This document shows positions 15,451-22,601 of a stretch of 26,172 nt of DNA, in pieces. The translations under genes were made by a program, and so were the position numbers. Numbering within the stretch: the stretch's first letter is position 1; each line of letters starts with the position of its first letter. The notes beneath the pieces are model-generated. The model had not been told where the DNA came from. It did not search any database and worked only from the letters and a program-made list of their open reading frames with translations. Location: assembly GCA_964602115.1 (NCBI GenBank), contig CAZRQN010000031.1:1-26172 (forward strand). Direction: 5' to 3'. The stretch comes from JANOGU01 sp964602115 (GTDB lineage Bacteria > Pseudomonadota > Alphaproteobacteria > Rhodobacterales > Rhodobacteraceae).

Positions 15451-16272
15451 ATGGATCCGCTGACCGACCGACCCGCCCTTGTCCGCCGCCGTTCCCGGGC
15501 GACGGAGGAGGGGATGTTCCTGCACCGCGACGTCATCGACGAGGTGAAGGAGAGACTCAGCGAGGTTAACAGGCGGTTTACGGCGCCTGCCGTCGTCACA
15601 CCCTTCCCAGCGCTCTGGCAGGGCGTCCTGCCGGATGCGCGGGTGGTGGGCGAGGCCGAGGTGCTGGATCTCGCACCCGGCGCACATGACCTCGTCGTCC
15701 ATGCGTTGGCGCTGCACTGGGCGGAGGATCCGGTCGGGCAGCTTGTCCAGTCGCGCCTGGCCCTGCGGCCGGACGGGCTGTTCCTTGCCGCAACTTTCGG
15801 CGGGCGCAGCCTGGCGGAATTGCGGGCCGTCCTCGCCGAGACCGAGGTCGCGCTGACCGGGGGGCTCTCGCCCCGGGTGCTTCCCATGGCCGAGATTCGC
15901 GATCTCGGGGCGCTCCTGCAGCGTGCCGGTTTCGCCTTGCCGGTCGCGGACAGCACGCAGCGCAAGATCGCCTATCGCGATCTTCCCCATCTGATGGCCG
16001 ACCTCCGCGCCATGGGCGAAGCCAATGCCCTTGCCGCGCGCCTGCGCCATCCGACGCGGCGTGCCTTCTTCGGCGAGGCCGCCCGGCGCTATGCGGAAAG
16101 CTTTTCCGAGGGAGACCGGATCATGGCCAGCGTGGAAATCGTCTGGCTCACGGCCTGGGCACCCCATCCCGCCCAGCAGAAGCCCCTGCGGCCCGGATCT
16201 GCCGCTCGGCGCCTGGCCGACGCTCTGGGTGCCAGCGAGTTCCGGCTTCCCGAAAGCGGCGGTGGCGGTTGA
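15451..16272 (+). CDS. NDUFAF5/BioC-like methyltransferase homologue
   Basis: The C-terminal two thirds match the mitochondrial complex I assembly factor NDUFAF5 group: DLVVHALALHW (~79-89), LRPDGLFLAATFGG (~104-117), AEIRDLGALLQRAGF (~147-161), LMADLRAMGEANA (~181-193) and ETRRR-like helices to the end. The N-terminus (RRRSRATEEGMFLHRDVIDEVKERL) also fits. The usual SAM-binding LDLGCGxG motif is absent: the stretch between NRRF (~44) and ALALHW is short and carries AVVTPFPALW instead. It may therefore bind a different cofactor, or none. NDUFAF5 itself hydroxylates an arginine of a complex I subunit. The protein is 273 residues; ATG 15451 diverges from comF. It lies 52 bp before hemH. Confidence 0.85.
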   Translation: MDPLTDRPALVRRRSRATEEGMFLHRDVIDEVKERLSEVNRRFTAPAVVTPFPALWQGVLPDARVVGEAEVLDLAPGAHDLVVHALALHWAEDPVGQLVQSRLALRPDGLFLAATFGGRSLAELRAVLAETEVALTGGLSPRVLPMAEIRDLGALLQRAGFALPVADSTQRKIAYRDLPHLMADLRAMGEANALAARLRHPTRRAFFGEAARRYAESFSEGDRIMASVEIVWLTAWAPHPAQQKPLRPGSAARRLADALGASEFRLPESGGGG

Positions 16273-16324
16273 CCGCAGCGCAAGCCCCTGTATCTGCCGA
16301 AAGGTCAAGCGAAGGAGACGGGCC

Positions 16325-17404
16325 ATGTCCGAGGACAGCCGAACCGATCGCGCCGGCGAGGGGCGCCCTGCCCATGCCCCGGCCGACCATCCGCCGGTCC
16401 GGCGGAAGCGCGTCGGACTGCTGCTTGCCAATCTCGGCACGCCGGACGGCTACGACTACTGGTCGATGCGGCGCTACCTGAGCGAATTCCTCTCCGACAA
16501 GCGGGTCATCGACTACCCATCCTGGAAATGGCAACCACTCCTGCAGCTGGTGATCCTGTCGAAGCGGCCCTTCACCAGCGGCGCAAACTACAAGTCGATC
16601 TGGAATCACGAAAAGGGCGAAAGCCCGCTGATGACGATCACCCGCAACCAGACCGAGGCCCTGCGGCAGGTGCTGCAGGAGCGCTACGGCGAGGGAATCA
16701 TGGTCGATTTCTGCATGCGCTACGGCAATCCTTCGACCGAATCGAAGGTGCGCGCCATGGTGGCGGCCGGCTGCGAGCGAATCGCCTTCTTCCCCCTCTA
16801 TCCGCATTATGCGGGGGCAACCTCGGCGACGGCGAACGACGGGTTCTTCCGCGCCCTGATGAAGGAGAAACGCCAGCCAGCGGCGCGGGTGGTGCCGGAA
16901 TATTTCGACCATCCGCTTTATGTCGCGGCGCTGGCCGGTTCGGTCGAACGCGCCTATGCCGCGCTCGACCACCGCCCGGATGTCCTGGTGGCCAGTTATC
17001 ACGGCATGCCGAAGCGCTACCTGATGTCTGGCGATCCCTACCACTGCCAGTGCGCCAAGACCTCGCGCCTTCTGCGCGAGCGGCTGGGCTGGGCGGAGGG
17101 GTCGATCGACACGAGCTTTCAGTCCGTCTTCGGCCCCGAAGAGTGGCTGCGGCCCTATACGGTGCAACATGTCGCGGAACTGGCCCGCCGGGGAAAGAAG
17201 CGAATCGCGGTGATCGCGCCGGCCTTTTCGGCCGATTGCATTGAAACGCTTGAGGAAATCCAGGGCGAGATCCGCGAGGCCTTCCTGCATGCAGGCGGCG
17301 AGCGCTTCACCTACATTCCCTGCCTGAACGAGGATGCGGCCCATATCGCCGCACTGGCGGCGGTGGCCGAGGACAACCTCGCCGGCTGGTTGACCGGAGT
17401 GTAA
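16325..17404 (+). CDS. hemH: Ferrochelatase
   Basis: HemH inserts ferrous iron into protoporphyrin IX, the last step of protohaem synthesis, at the cytoplasmic face of the membrane. The 359-residue product shows LLLANLGTP (32-40), the FFPLYPHYAGAT loop (155-166), YHGMPKRY with catalytic His (225-232), CQCAKTS (241-247) and APAFSADCIETLEEI (298-312) with the acidic residues that line the metal path. An N-terminal extension of ~28 residues (acidic then RRKR) precedes the core. ATG 16325 is preceded by AAGGAG. It ends 4 bp before a strong terminator hairpin. It may be co-transcribed with the methyltransferase-like gene upstream. Confidence 0.98.
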   Translation: MSEDSRTDRAGEGRPAHAPADHPPVRRKRVGLLLANLGTPDGYDYWSMRRYLSEFLSDKRVIDYPSWKWQPLLQLVILSKRPFTSGANYKSIWNHEKGESPLMTITRNQTEALRQVLQERYGEGIMVDFCMRYGNPSTESKVRAMVAAGCERIAFFPLYPHYAGATSATANDGFFRALMKEKRQPAARVVPEYFDHPLYVAALAGSVERAYAALDHRPDVLVASYHGMPKRYLMSGDPYHCQCAKTSRLLRERLGWAEGSIDTSFQSVFGPEEWLRPYTVQHVAELARRGKKRIAVIAPAFSADCIETLEEIQGEIREAFLHAGGERFTYIPCLNEDAAHIAALAAVAEDNLAGWLTGV

Positions 17405-17407
17405 GAG

Positions 17408-17439
17408 AAAGGGGCGGCAGGTTGCCCTGCCGCCCCTTT
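17408..17439. terminator. Strong hairpin terminator after hemH, probably bidirectional
   Basis: AAAGGGGCGGCAGG (17408-17421), loop TTGC, CCTGCCGCCCCTTT (17426-17439) make a perfect 14-bp stem. On the plus strand it ends hemH; on the minus strand it is followed by TTTCTCTT, a better T-rich tail, so it should also end the transcript of the small protein gene at 17466-17663. Confidence 0.9.
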
Positions 17440-17465
17440 GCACGACCGGCTTGCGCCGGAAGAGC

Positions 17466-17663
17466 TCAGTCGTTCGAGCCATTGCTGCCCGAAGCCGCCG
17501 CCGCGACGAGGAGCAGCAGCAGAACCGGAACGATGATGCCGGCCGAGGACGAGCTCGTCGCCGCTTCGACGACTTCAGCTTCCATCACCGGCTCAGCCAT
17601 GCCGCCAGCGAAAGCGCCGGTCGCGGTCAGAGCGATCGCCGAAGCGAGAGCAATCTTCTTCAT
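17466..17663 (-). CDS. Tiny exported protein with C-terminal hydrophobic helix, copy 1
   Basis: A 65-residue product: signal peptide MKKIALASAIALTATGAFA, then an acidic linker GGMAEPVMEAEVVEAA, a Ser-rich turn (TSSSSA), a hydrophobic segment GIIVPVLLLLLVAAAA (residues ~42-57) and a short polar tail SGSNGSND. It should sit in the inner membrane with the acidic part in the periplasm. GGAGG lies five bases before ATG 17663. It is a paralogue of the gene at 17906-18109. I recall similar short proteins near ferrochelatase in Rhodobacterales, but know no function. It is probably transcribed alone, ending at the 17408-17439 hairpin. Confidence 0.85.
   Translation of the reverse strand: MKKIALASAIALTATGAFAGGMAEPVMEAEVVEAATSSSSAGIIVPVLLLLLVAAAASGSNGSND
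17482..17606. repeat. 125-bp direct repeat, copy A
   Basis: This block within the first small gene aligns without gaps to 17928-18052 in the second; I count about 10 mismatches by eye (roughly 92% identity). It covers the end of the signal peptide, acidic linker and membrane helix, while the signal peptides and flanks differ. Confidence 0.85.
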
Positions 17664-17847
17664 AGTAACCTCCAGTTATCACGGAGCCGCACGAGACGTG
17701 TGCCCGAACGGCTTTTCAAGCCGCGTGGCGTTTCCTTAGGCAGCGCTTCCGGCAAAATTCAACCCATGGAAATCGTTGCCCGTCTCTGGGCCGGACTCAT
17801 CGTCAAATCCGCAACAGTCGTCACAGGCCGATGGCCTGAGCGCAACC

Positions 17848-17890
17848 GAAAAAAGAAAAGGCACCGGCAGCGTCTTGCGCCGCCGGTGCC
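17848..17890 (-). terminator. Intrinsic terminator of second small exported-protein gene
   Basis: Read on the minus strand, arms 17890-17878 and 17872-17860 (GGCACCGGC...GCCGGTGCC, 13 bp with one non-Watson-Crick pair) with a CAAGA loop are followed by TTTTCTTTTTT. It sits 16 bases beyond the stop at 17906 and is a textbook Rho-independent terminator. Confidence 0.95.
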
Positions 17891-17905
17891 TCAAGAGCTT
17901 GCGGA

Positions 17906-18109
17906 TTACTCCGACGAGCCGCTGCCGTTGCTGCCCGAAGCGGCCGCAGCGACGAGGAGCAGGAGCAGGATCGGAACGATGATGCCGGCCGAGGACGAGC
18001 TCGACGCCGCCTCGACGACTTCGGCTTCCATCACCGGTTCGGCCATGCCGCCCGCAACAGCCGAGGTGCCGAACAGGGCGGCGAACGCGGCCAGCGCAAA
18101 TTTCTTCAT
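17906..18109 (-). CDS. Tiny exported protein with C-terminal hydrophobic helix, copy 2
   Basis: A 67-residue paralogue of the neighbouring gene: signal peptide MKKFALAAFAALFGTSAVA, the identical linker GGMAEPVMEAEVVEAA, SSSSS, hydrophobic GIIVPILLLLLVAAAA and tail SGSNGSGSSE. I prefer the ATG at 18109 (GGGGA five bases upstream, same MKK start as the paralogue) over ATG 18115 or a longer frame to 18148. It has its own intrinsic terminator, so each copy is a separate transcription unit. Function is unknown; being acidic outside and strongly hydrophobic, it could be a small membrane-protein partner. Confidence 0.85.
   Translation of the reverse strand: MKKFALAAFAALFGTSAVAGGMAEPVMEAEVVEAASSSSSAGIIVPILLLLLVAAAASGSNGSGSSE
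17928..18052. repeat. 125-bp direct repeat, copy B
   Basis: Ungapped partner of 17482-17606. Most differences are synonymous or conservative (Thr/Ser, Val/Ile), which points to a duplication held under protein-level selection or to gene conversion. Confidence 0.85.
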
Positions 18110-18224
18110 TGTCATCCCCATATCTTGGACCAACTCGCCGGTCCGCATCCAAGCGCAAAGTCGCGCCCTGAGCCAGTGATGCCCAAGGCCCGAACGAGAA
18201 TCAACCCGTTCCGCGCAGGCTGTG

Positions 18225-18824
18225 TCAGATCAGCAGCACCTGTGTGCCAACTTTGGCGAGTTCGAACAACTCAAGGATGTGCTCGTTGTAAAGGCCGATG
18301 CAGCCGTTCGACGACCGGCGCCCGATCTTGCGGGTGTCGTGGGTGCCATGGATGCGGTAGGCGGGCCAGCCGAGATAGAGCGCCCGCACGCCGAGCGGAT
18401 TGTCCGGCGAGCCGCCCTCGATGAATTCCGGCCAGTCCGGATGACGCTCCAGCATGCTCTTGGTCGGGCGCCATGGCGGATTGACCACTTTCTGGATCAC
18501 TTCCGTCCGTCCCCGGCGGGTCAGTTCCTCGTTGAGCGGAACCGAGGTCGGGAACAGCCGATAGACCGAAAGATCCTCGGACCAGTAGTGCAGCGCCCGC
18601 GAGGTGGTGTCGGCGAGAATCGCCCCCTTGCGCGTGTCGGAGAAGTATCCGCGCCAGTCCAGCAGGCGGAAGCTGGAGATGTTGTTGCGCGCCACCGGAT
18701 CGGGAACCAGTCCGGTGGATTCGGCGGTCTGGGAACGGGCCGGAACGGCGGTCAGGGCCGCTGCGGCGACAGCCCCGCCCAGAAGCGCACGGCGAGCGAG
18801 CTTGCTCTCTTCTTCGGCGGACAT
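18225..18824 (-). CDS. L,D-transpeptidase (YkuD domain), Tat-type export signal
   Basis: A 199-residue exported YkuD-fold enzyme. The catalytic motif is HGTHDTRKIGRRSSNGCIGLYN (159-180, given in two parts: His159-Gly-Thr and Ser171-Ser-Asn-Gly-Cys175), with Cys175 the nucleophile. Such enzymes form 3-3 cross-links in peptidoglycan or attach proteins to it. The N-terminus has a twin Arg (ARRALLGGA, 10-18) before a hydrophobic stretch ending PARSQ, so Tat export is likely. Start ATG 18824 has AAGGAG nine bases upstream; the longer frame beyond is antisense to the CAP gene. It is divergent from the CAP-domain gene, with 177 bp between the starts. Confidence 0.93.
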   Translation of the reverse strand: MSAEEESKLARRALLGGAVAAAALTAVPARSQTAESTGLVPDPVARNNISSFRLLDWRGYFSDTRKGAILADTTSRALHYWSEDLSVYRLFPTSVPLNEELTRRGRTEVIQKVVNPPWRPTKSMLERHPDWPEFIEGGSPDNPLGVRALYLGWPAYRIHGTHDTRKIGRRSSNGCIGLYNEHILELFELAKVGTQVLLI

Positions 18825-19001
18825 CCGCGCGAACTCCTTCTGCAATCCGGGCGGGAACGTAACGGATGCGTCAGGAAACGGCAATTCACGCCGCTGCAAG
18901 GCTGCGGAAGGCCGCCGAGGGATTTGAACTGGCGCGCGGATTTGGATAAGCCGCCGGCTCAGCATGGGCGGAGCGGAACCGCCGGACAGAGATGGACGGG
19001 C

Positions 19002-19523
19002 ATGGAGCGCAGGCATTTCCTGACTTTGGCGTCGGCACTGGTCGCGGCGGCCTGCTCGCCGATCTCGCAGGGGCCCCAGGTCGGGCCGGACGGGCGGCCG
19101 TTGCCGCGGGTCTATCCGATCGGCGAGCGCGAGGCCCGCGAGATCCCCTATAGGGTGCTCGATGCGATCAACGTGCTGCGCCGGGCGCGCGGTGCGGCAC
19201 CCCTGGCGCTGAACAGCCAGCTCAATGCGGCTGCCGCGACCCATTCGCGCGACATGAGCGTGCAGAACCGGCCCTGGCACTTCGGTTCGGACGGTTCCTC
19301 GCCGCTCCTGCGGGTGCAGCGCGTCGGTTACACAGGCCGGCTCCTGGGCGAGAACATCTCCGAGACCTACGAGACCGAGCTGGAAACCCTGTCCGCCTGG
19401 ATGGCCCAGCCCGATACGCGCGACATCCTCCTCGATCCGGCCGCCCGCGACCTGGGCTTCGCCTGGTTCCAGGAGGAATCGGGCAAGATCTGGTGGACGC
19501 TGCTGACCGGCGGCCTTCAATAG
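19002..19523 (+). CDS. CAP-domain (SCP/PR1-like) exported protein
   Basis: A 173-residue CAP-superfamily protein. The N-terminus MERRHFLTLASALVAAACS combines a Tat-like RRHFL motif with a cysteine (C18) in a lipobox-like position, so it may be a Tat-exported lipoprotein. The core has LDAINVLRRARGAAPLALN (~53-71), HSRDM (81-85), HFGSDGSS (93-100) and GENIS (116-120), the usual CAP cavity residues, followed by the W-x-x-x-P-D-T-R segment and a final GKIWWTLLTGG strand. Bacterial CAP proteins are of mostly unknown activity; envelope binding of lipids or glycans is proposed. The upstream part of the frame is a shadow of the YkuD gene. Confidence 0.9.
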   Translation: MERRHFLTLASALVAAACSPISQGPQVGPDGRPLPRVYPIGEREAREIPYRVLDAINVLRRARGAAPLALNSQLNAAAATHSRDMSVQNRPWHFGSDGSSPLLRVQRVGYTGRLLGENISETYETELETLSAWMAQPDTRDILLDPAARDLGFAWFQEESGKIWWTLLTGGLQ

Positions 19524-19629
19524 GTCCCGGGGAGGACGGCCCGCCGGACAGGCTCCGGGTACGGGGCCCGGACTGACAACCGCAGGCCCGGCATCCTGTC
19601 CCCTCGGGTGACGTTTGGCGGAGGCGATC

Positions 19630-20139
19630 GTGGGAAGGCTGATTCTCTGGACTGCCGCCGCTGCAACGCTGGGCGTCTATTGCATCATGGTTCTGTGGTC
19701 GCTGCCCCGGGTTGCAGCGGAGGCCGGGGGCCTGCCCCCGTTCGACATGCGCCCTTTCGGCTACGCAGAGGGCGAGGCGCGGGCGTTCCTCGCTTCACTC
19801 AGTCCGCAGGGCCGGTCCTTCTACGGGCGCGTCCAGCATGGCCTCGACATCGCTTTTCCGGCGCTTCTGGCCCTTGTCCTCGTCATGAGCTTCGACCGTC
19901 TGATCAGCGCCCCCGGCCTGCGGTGGCTGCTGACCGCGCTTGCCCTGGGCAGCATGGCCGCAGACTACGCCGAGAATGCGCTGGTTTCCCGCATGCTCCT
20001 TCTTCCGCCTTCCGACGTTCCGGCGGCGCTGATCGGCTGGTCGAATGCCGCGACCCTGACCAAGAGCGCGACGGTCACGGCTGCGATGACCGCGCTGCTG
20101 GTCGCGCTGGCCGCCAGGATCCGTCGCCGGCGCATTTGA
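19630..20139 (+). CDS. Four-helix membrane protein of unknown function
   Basis: A 169-residue protein with four hydrophobic segments: residues ~3-25, ~68-85, ~95-112 and ~140-160, ending in a basic tail (ARIRRRRI). No family is recognised. I place the start at GTG 19630, because GGAGG lies five bases upstream; a TTG five codons earlier is the alternative. About 30 bp separate it from cmk, so the two may share a transcript. The loop between helices 1 and 2 carries a Tyr/Phe/Asp-rich stretch (PPFDMRPFGYAEGEAR). Confidence 0.75.
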   Translation: MGRLILWTAAAATLGVYCIMVLWSLPRVAAEAGGLPPFDMRPFGYAEGEARAFLASLSPQGRSFYGRVQHGLDIAFPALLALVLVMSFDRLISAPGLRWLLTALALGSMAADYAENALVSRMLLLPPSDVPAALIGWSNAATLTKSATVTAAMTALLVALAARIRRRRI

Positions 20140-20169
20140 CAGCCATGGTCCGGCGGGAAAGAAGAGGTC

Positions 20170-20781
20170 ATGGCGGCTGATCTCGTCTTCACGGTGGCGA
20201 TCGACGGGCCGGCGGCGGCGGGCAAGGGCACCATCGCCCGGGCTGTCGCCGCGCATTTCGGCTTCGCGCATCTCGATACAGGGCTCCTTTACCGCGCCGT
20301 GGGCGCCATGGGCGGCGATCCGGTCGCTGCGGCGGCGCGGCTGTCGGCAGCCGACCTCGATCGCCCCGGTCTGCGGGGCGAATCGGCGGGGGCGGCCGCG
20401 AGCCGGGTGGCGGCGATTCCGGAGGTCCGGGCGGCGCTCGTGGCCTTCCAGCAGCGATTCGCCCGCCGGCCCGGCGGGGCCGTTCTGGACGGACGCGACA
20501 TCGGCACGGTGATCTGCCCGGACGCCGAGGTGAAACTCTATGTGACGGCCAGCGCCGAGATCCGCGCCCGCCGTCGCTGGCTGGAATCCGGCGGAGATGA
20601 GGCCCAGGTGCTGGCCGAAGTGCGCGCACGCGATGAAAGGGATGCCGGCCGGGCGGCGGCACCGCTCGCCATGGCTCCCGATGCATTGCTGCTCGACACG
20701 TCCGGGATGGACATCGCCGAGGCCGTGGCCCTGGCCGTCTCCCGCGTCGCGCAGGTTCTTGCGGAAAAGGGGGCGGGCTGA
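20170..20781 (+). CDS. cmk: Cytidylate kinase
   Basis: Cmk phosphorylates CMP and dCMP with ATP in the cytoplasm. The 203-residue product has the P-loop GPAAAGKGT (13-21), HLDTGLLYRAVG (~34-45) that binds CMP, and LDGRDIGTVICPDA (~109-122) with the conserved Arg and Asp. It is slightly shorter than many family members because the NMP-binding insert is compact. ATG 20170 has AGAGG close upstream. Its stop shares a base with the next gene (TGATG at 20779-20783). In many Alphaproteobacteria cmk lies between aroA and rpsA; neither is in this window. Confidence 0.96.
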   Translation: MAADLVFTVAIDGPAAAGKGTIARAVAAHFGFAHLDTGLLYRAVGAMGGDPVAAAARLSAADLDRPGLRGESAGAAASRVAAIPEVRAALVAFQQRFARRPGGAVLDGRDIGTVICPDAEVKLYVTASAEIRARRRWLESGGDEAQVLAEVRARDERDAGRAAAPLAMAPDALLLDTSGMDIAEAVALAVSRVAQVLAEKGAG

Positions 20782-21527
20782 TGGATCTCGGACTGGCCGG
20801 ACGGGTGATCGTGGTGACGGGCGGTGCGTCGGGCATCGGTGCGGCGATCACGCAGCGGCTGGCTGCCGAAGGCGCCCGGCCGGTGGTCCTTGACCGGGCG
20901 GACCCGGCCGAGCCCGTCGCCGGAGCGGCCTATGTCCGCGTCGAGCTGTCGGATGATGCCGATTGCCGGCGCGCCGTCGCCGCTGCGCGCCTGGTGGGTC
21001 CGGTCTGGGGGCTGGTCAACAACGCCGGGCGCAACGACGGGATCGGTCTCGACGCGGGCCCGGAAGCCTTTCGCAAGAGCCTCGACCAGAATCTCGTGCC
21101 CGCCTATGCGCTCGCCCATCACCTGCGCGCGGACCTGACTGCAGCGCGCGGCGCCATCGTCAATGTCGCCTCGAAGACCGCAGTCACCGGACAGGGCAGG
21201 ACCTCGGCCTATGTAGCGGCCAAGGCCGGCTTGCTCGGCCTGACGCGGGAATGGGCCGCCGCGCTGGCGCCGGCTGGCGTGCGCGTCAATGCCGTGCTGC
21301 CGGCCGAGGTTCTCACGCCGATGTACGAGGACTGGCTGGCCAGCCTCGCCGATCCGGCAGAGGCCCGGCGCCGGATCGAGGCCCGCATCCCGCTCGGCCA
21401 GAGGATGACCCTGGCCGCAGAGATCGCCGATACCGTGGTCTTCGCCCTGTCGCCGCGCGCCGGCCATACGACCGGGCAATGGCTGTTCGTGGACGGAGGT
21501 TATGTGCACCTCGACCGCGCGCTGTAG
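20781..21527 (+). CDS. Short-chain dehydrogenase, L-fucose-dehydrogenase-like
   Basis: A 248-residue classical SDR. TGGASGIG (13-20) binds NAD(P); NNAG (80-83), Ser131 in NVASKT, Tyr144 and Lys148 in YVAAK form the catalytic set; HTTGQWLFVDGGYVHLDRAL is the C-terminus. The overall pattern, especially VNNAGRNDGIGLDAG, SKTAVTGQG, LPAEVLTPMYEDWL and the ending, resembles SDRs annotated as L-fucose (or related sugar) dehydrogenases. Substrate is inferred from resemblance only. The ATG overlaps the cmk stop, so it is probably co-translated, although no sugar-catabolic neighbour is present. It ends 1 bp from the convergent LuxR-type gene. Confidence 0.88.
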   Translation: MDLGLAGRVIVVTGGASGIGAAITQRLAAEGARPVVLDRADPAEPVAGAAYVRVELSDDADCRRAVAAARLVGPVWGLVNNAGRNDGIGLDAGPEAFRKSLDQNLVPAYALAHHLRADLTAARGAIVNVASKTAVTGQGRTSAYVAAKAGLLGLTREWAAALAPAGVRVNAVLPAEVLTPMYEDWLASLADPAEARRRIEARIPLGQRMTLAAEIADTVVFALSPRAGHTTGQWLFVDGGYVHLDRAL

Positions 21528-21528
21528 A

Positions 21529-22038
21529 TCAGGACGGCTGCGCCGCCGCCTCGGAAGGCCGTTCGCCGAGCAGGTCTTCGATGAACAGCGACAGGAGCTG
21601 CGGTCGGCCGCTGACCCCGGCCTTGCGGTAGATCGCCGCCGTCTGTGCCTTGACCGTGCCCTCGCTGACCTTGCGCAGGCCGGCAATCTCGGCCGTGCTC
21701 ATGCCCTTGATGGCAAAGAGCGCGACATCGGCCTCGGCCGGGGTCAGGCCCCAACCACGAAAGCGCTCGTCGAGCAGTTCGGAAAAGGCGATCTGCGCGT
21801 GCCGCAGCCGCGCCTCGGCGGCAACGCGCGCGCGGTCTGCCCGGCTGAGGGCGATGGCGCCGAGGAGGATGCCGAGCAGCAGGCCGACCGCCGCGCCGAT
21901 CTCGATCAGCTCCCGGGCCTCCCAGCTGATCGGCGTGGTGCGGATACCGATGAATGACGACAGGATATCGGACACGAAAAAGACGGCGCTCAGCGCCTGG
22001 ACCCCCAGGATCAGGGCAATGACCCAGCGACGGGTCAC
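21529..22038 (-). CDS. Membrane-anchored LuxR-type transcriptional regulator
   Basis: A 169-residue protein with two transmembrane helices (~6-30 and ~44-65), an Arg/Ala-rich linker helix (~66-92) and a C-terminal LuxR/GerE helix-turn-helix (~97-155: GLTPAEADVALFAIKGMSTAEIAG, then SEGTVKAQTAAIYRKAGVSGR). There is no receiver domain or autoinducer pocket, so the signal probably enters through the membrane part or the short loop between the helices. GTG at 22038 is the best start (weak ribosome-binding site), 24 bases after the stop of the Asp/Gly-tail gene. It is the last gene in the minus-strand cluster and may regulate it, which is inference. Confidence 0.88.
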   Translation of the reverse strand: MTRRWVIALILGVQALSAVFFVSDILSSFIGIRTTPISWEARELIEIGAAVGLLLGILLGAIALSRADRARVAAEARLRHAQIAFSELLDERFRGWGLTPAEADVALFAIKGMSTAEIAGLRKVSEGTVKAQTAAIYRKAGVSGRPQLLSLFIEDLLGERPSEAAAQPS

Positions 22039-22062
22039 GCCAGCGACCCGTCCGCAGAGATG

Positions 22063-22512
22063 TCAGCCACCGCCGCCCGGTCCGCTATGGTCCCCGCTTC
22101 CTGAGCCGCTGTTGTCATCGTCTCCGCCGCCGGGACCGCTGTTGTCATCATCGCCATCATCGTCGTCGTCGTCGTCGTCATCATCGTCGTCCCCGCCACC
22201 CCCGCCGCCCTCGCCACCCCCGCCCCCGGAGCCGTCGCCTCCGAGAAGTGGAGCAGTCTCGGTTCCGCCGGCGACCGGAATCCACAGGTCGCGGAGGATC
22301 TCGCCGGTGCGCGGATTGACGATGATCTCGCGGGTGCCGCGGCTGTTTGTCGCAATGATGCGGGTCCGGCCGAGCAGGGTCCGACCGACGTCGATCTGGT
22401 TAAAGCCCAGCTGGCGCAATTCGCTGACGATCTGGTCGGCCACACCGGCCGCCCGGACCGGCGTGGCCGCCAGCGCGGCCATCAGGGAAAGGATCATGTC
22501 GCGGCGGTGCAT
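22063..22512 (-). CDS. Small exported PepSY-like protein with Asp/Gly tail
   Basis: A 149-residue product. The signal peptide begins MHRRDMILSLMAAL (RR, possibly Tat) and is cleaved near residue 22. Residues ~23-77 (VSELRQLGFNQIDVGRTLLG, RIIATN, REIIVNPRTGEILRDLW) form a compact alpha/beta domain of the PepSY/YpeB-like pattern. The tail (91-149) is pure low complexity: Gly runs, twelve consecutive Asp (108-119) and copies of the motif DDxxSGxGxG ending DHSGPGGGG. I chose ATG 22512 because it gives a full signal peptide; ATG 22569 would add an odd Pro-rich leader, and 22497 loses the arginines. The acidic tail could bind Ca2+ or other cations outside the membrane (inference). Confidence 0.8.
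   Translation of the reverse strand: MHRRDMILSLMAALAATPVRAAGVADQIVSELRQLGFNQIDVGRTLLGRTRIIATNSRGTREIIVNPRTGEILRDLWIPVAGGTETAPLLGGDGSGGGGGEGGGGGGDDDDDDDDDDDDGDDDNSGPGGGDDDNSGSGSGDHSGPGGGG
22066..22242. repeat. Asp/Gly-coding low-complexity tract, first gene
   Basis: On the minus strand this is a near-continuous GAC/GAT and GGN codon tract, including twelve Asp codons in a row (within 22156-22191). Triplet repeats of this kind can change length by replication slippage without breaking the frame. Confidence 0.85.
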
Positions 22513-22554
22513 CGGCCCGGACCCGTAAAACTTACTTGGCAGTATGGGAAGCGA

Positions 22555-22580
22555 CGGAGGCCGGCACAAGCCGGCCTCCG
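22555..22580. terminator. Perfect 11-bp hairpin between the two Asp-tail genes
   Basis: CGGAGGCCGGC (22555-22565), loop ACAA, GCCGGCCTCCG (22570-22580). It lies 22 bases past the stop of the 177-residue gene on the minus strand. No T-run follows, so it may be a partial terminator or an RNA-stabilising structure that separates expression of the two genes. Confidence 0.65.
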
Positions 22581-22601
22581 AAACGGTCTGCGCGTTGGGG
22601 C

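Noticed and set aside
18924..18952. Possible promoter TTGAAC-17-TAAGCC upstream of the CAP gene
   Set aside because: The -10 match is too weak to claim without transcript data.
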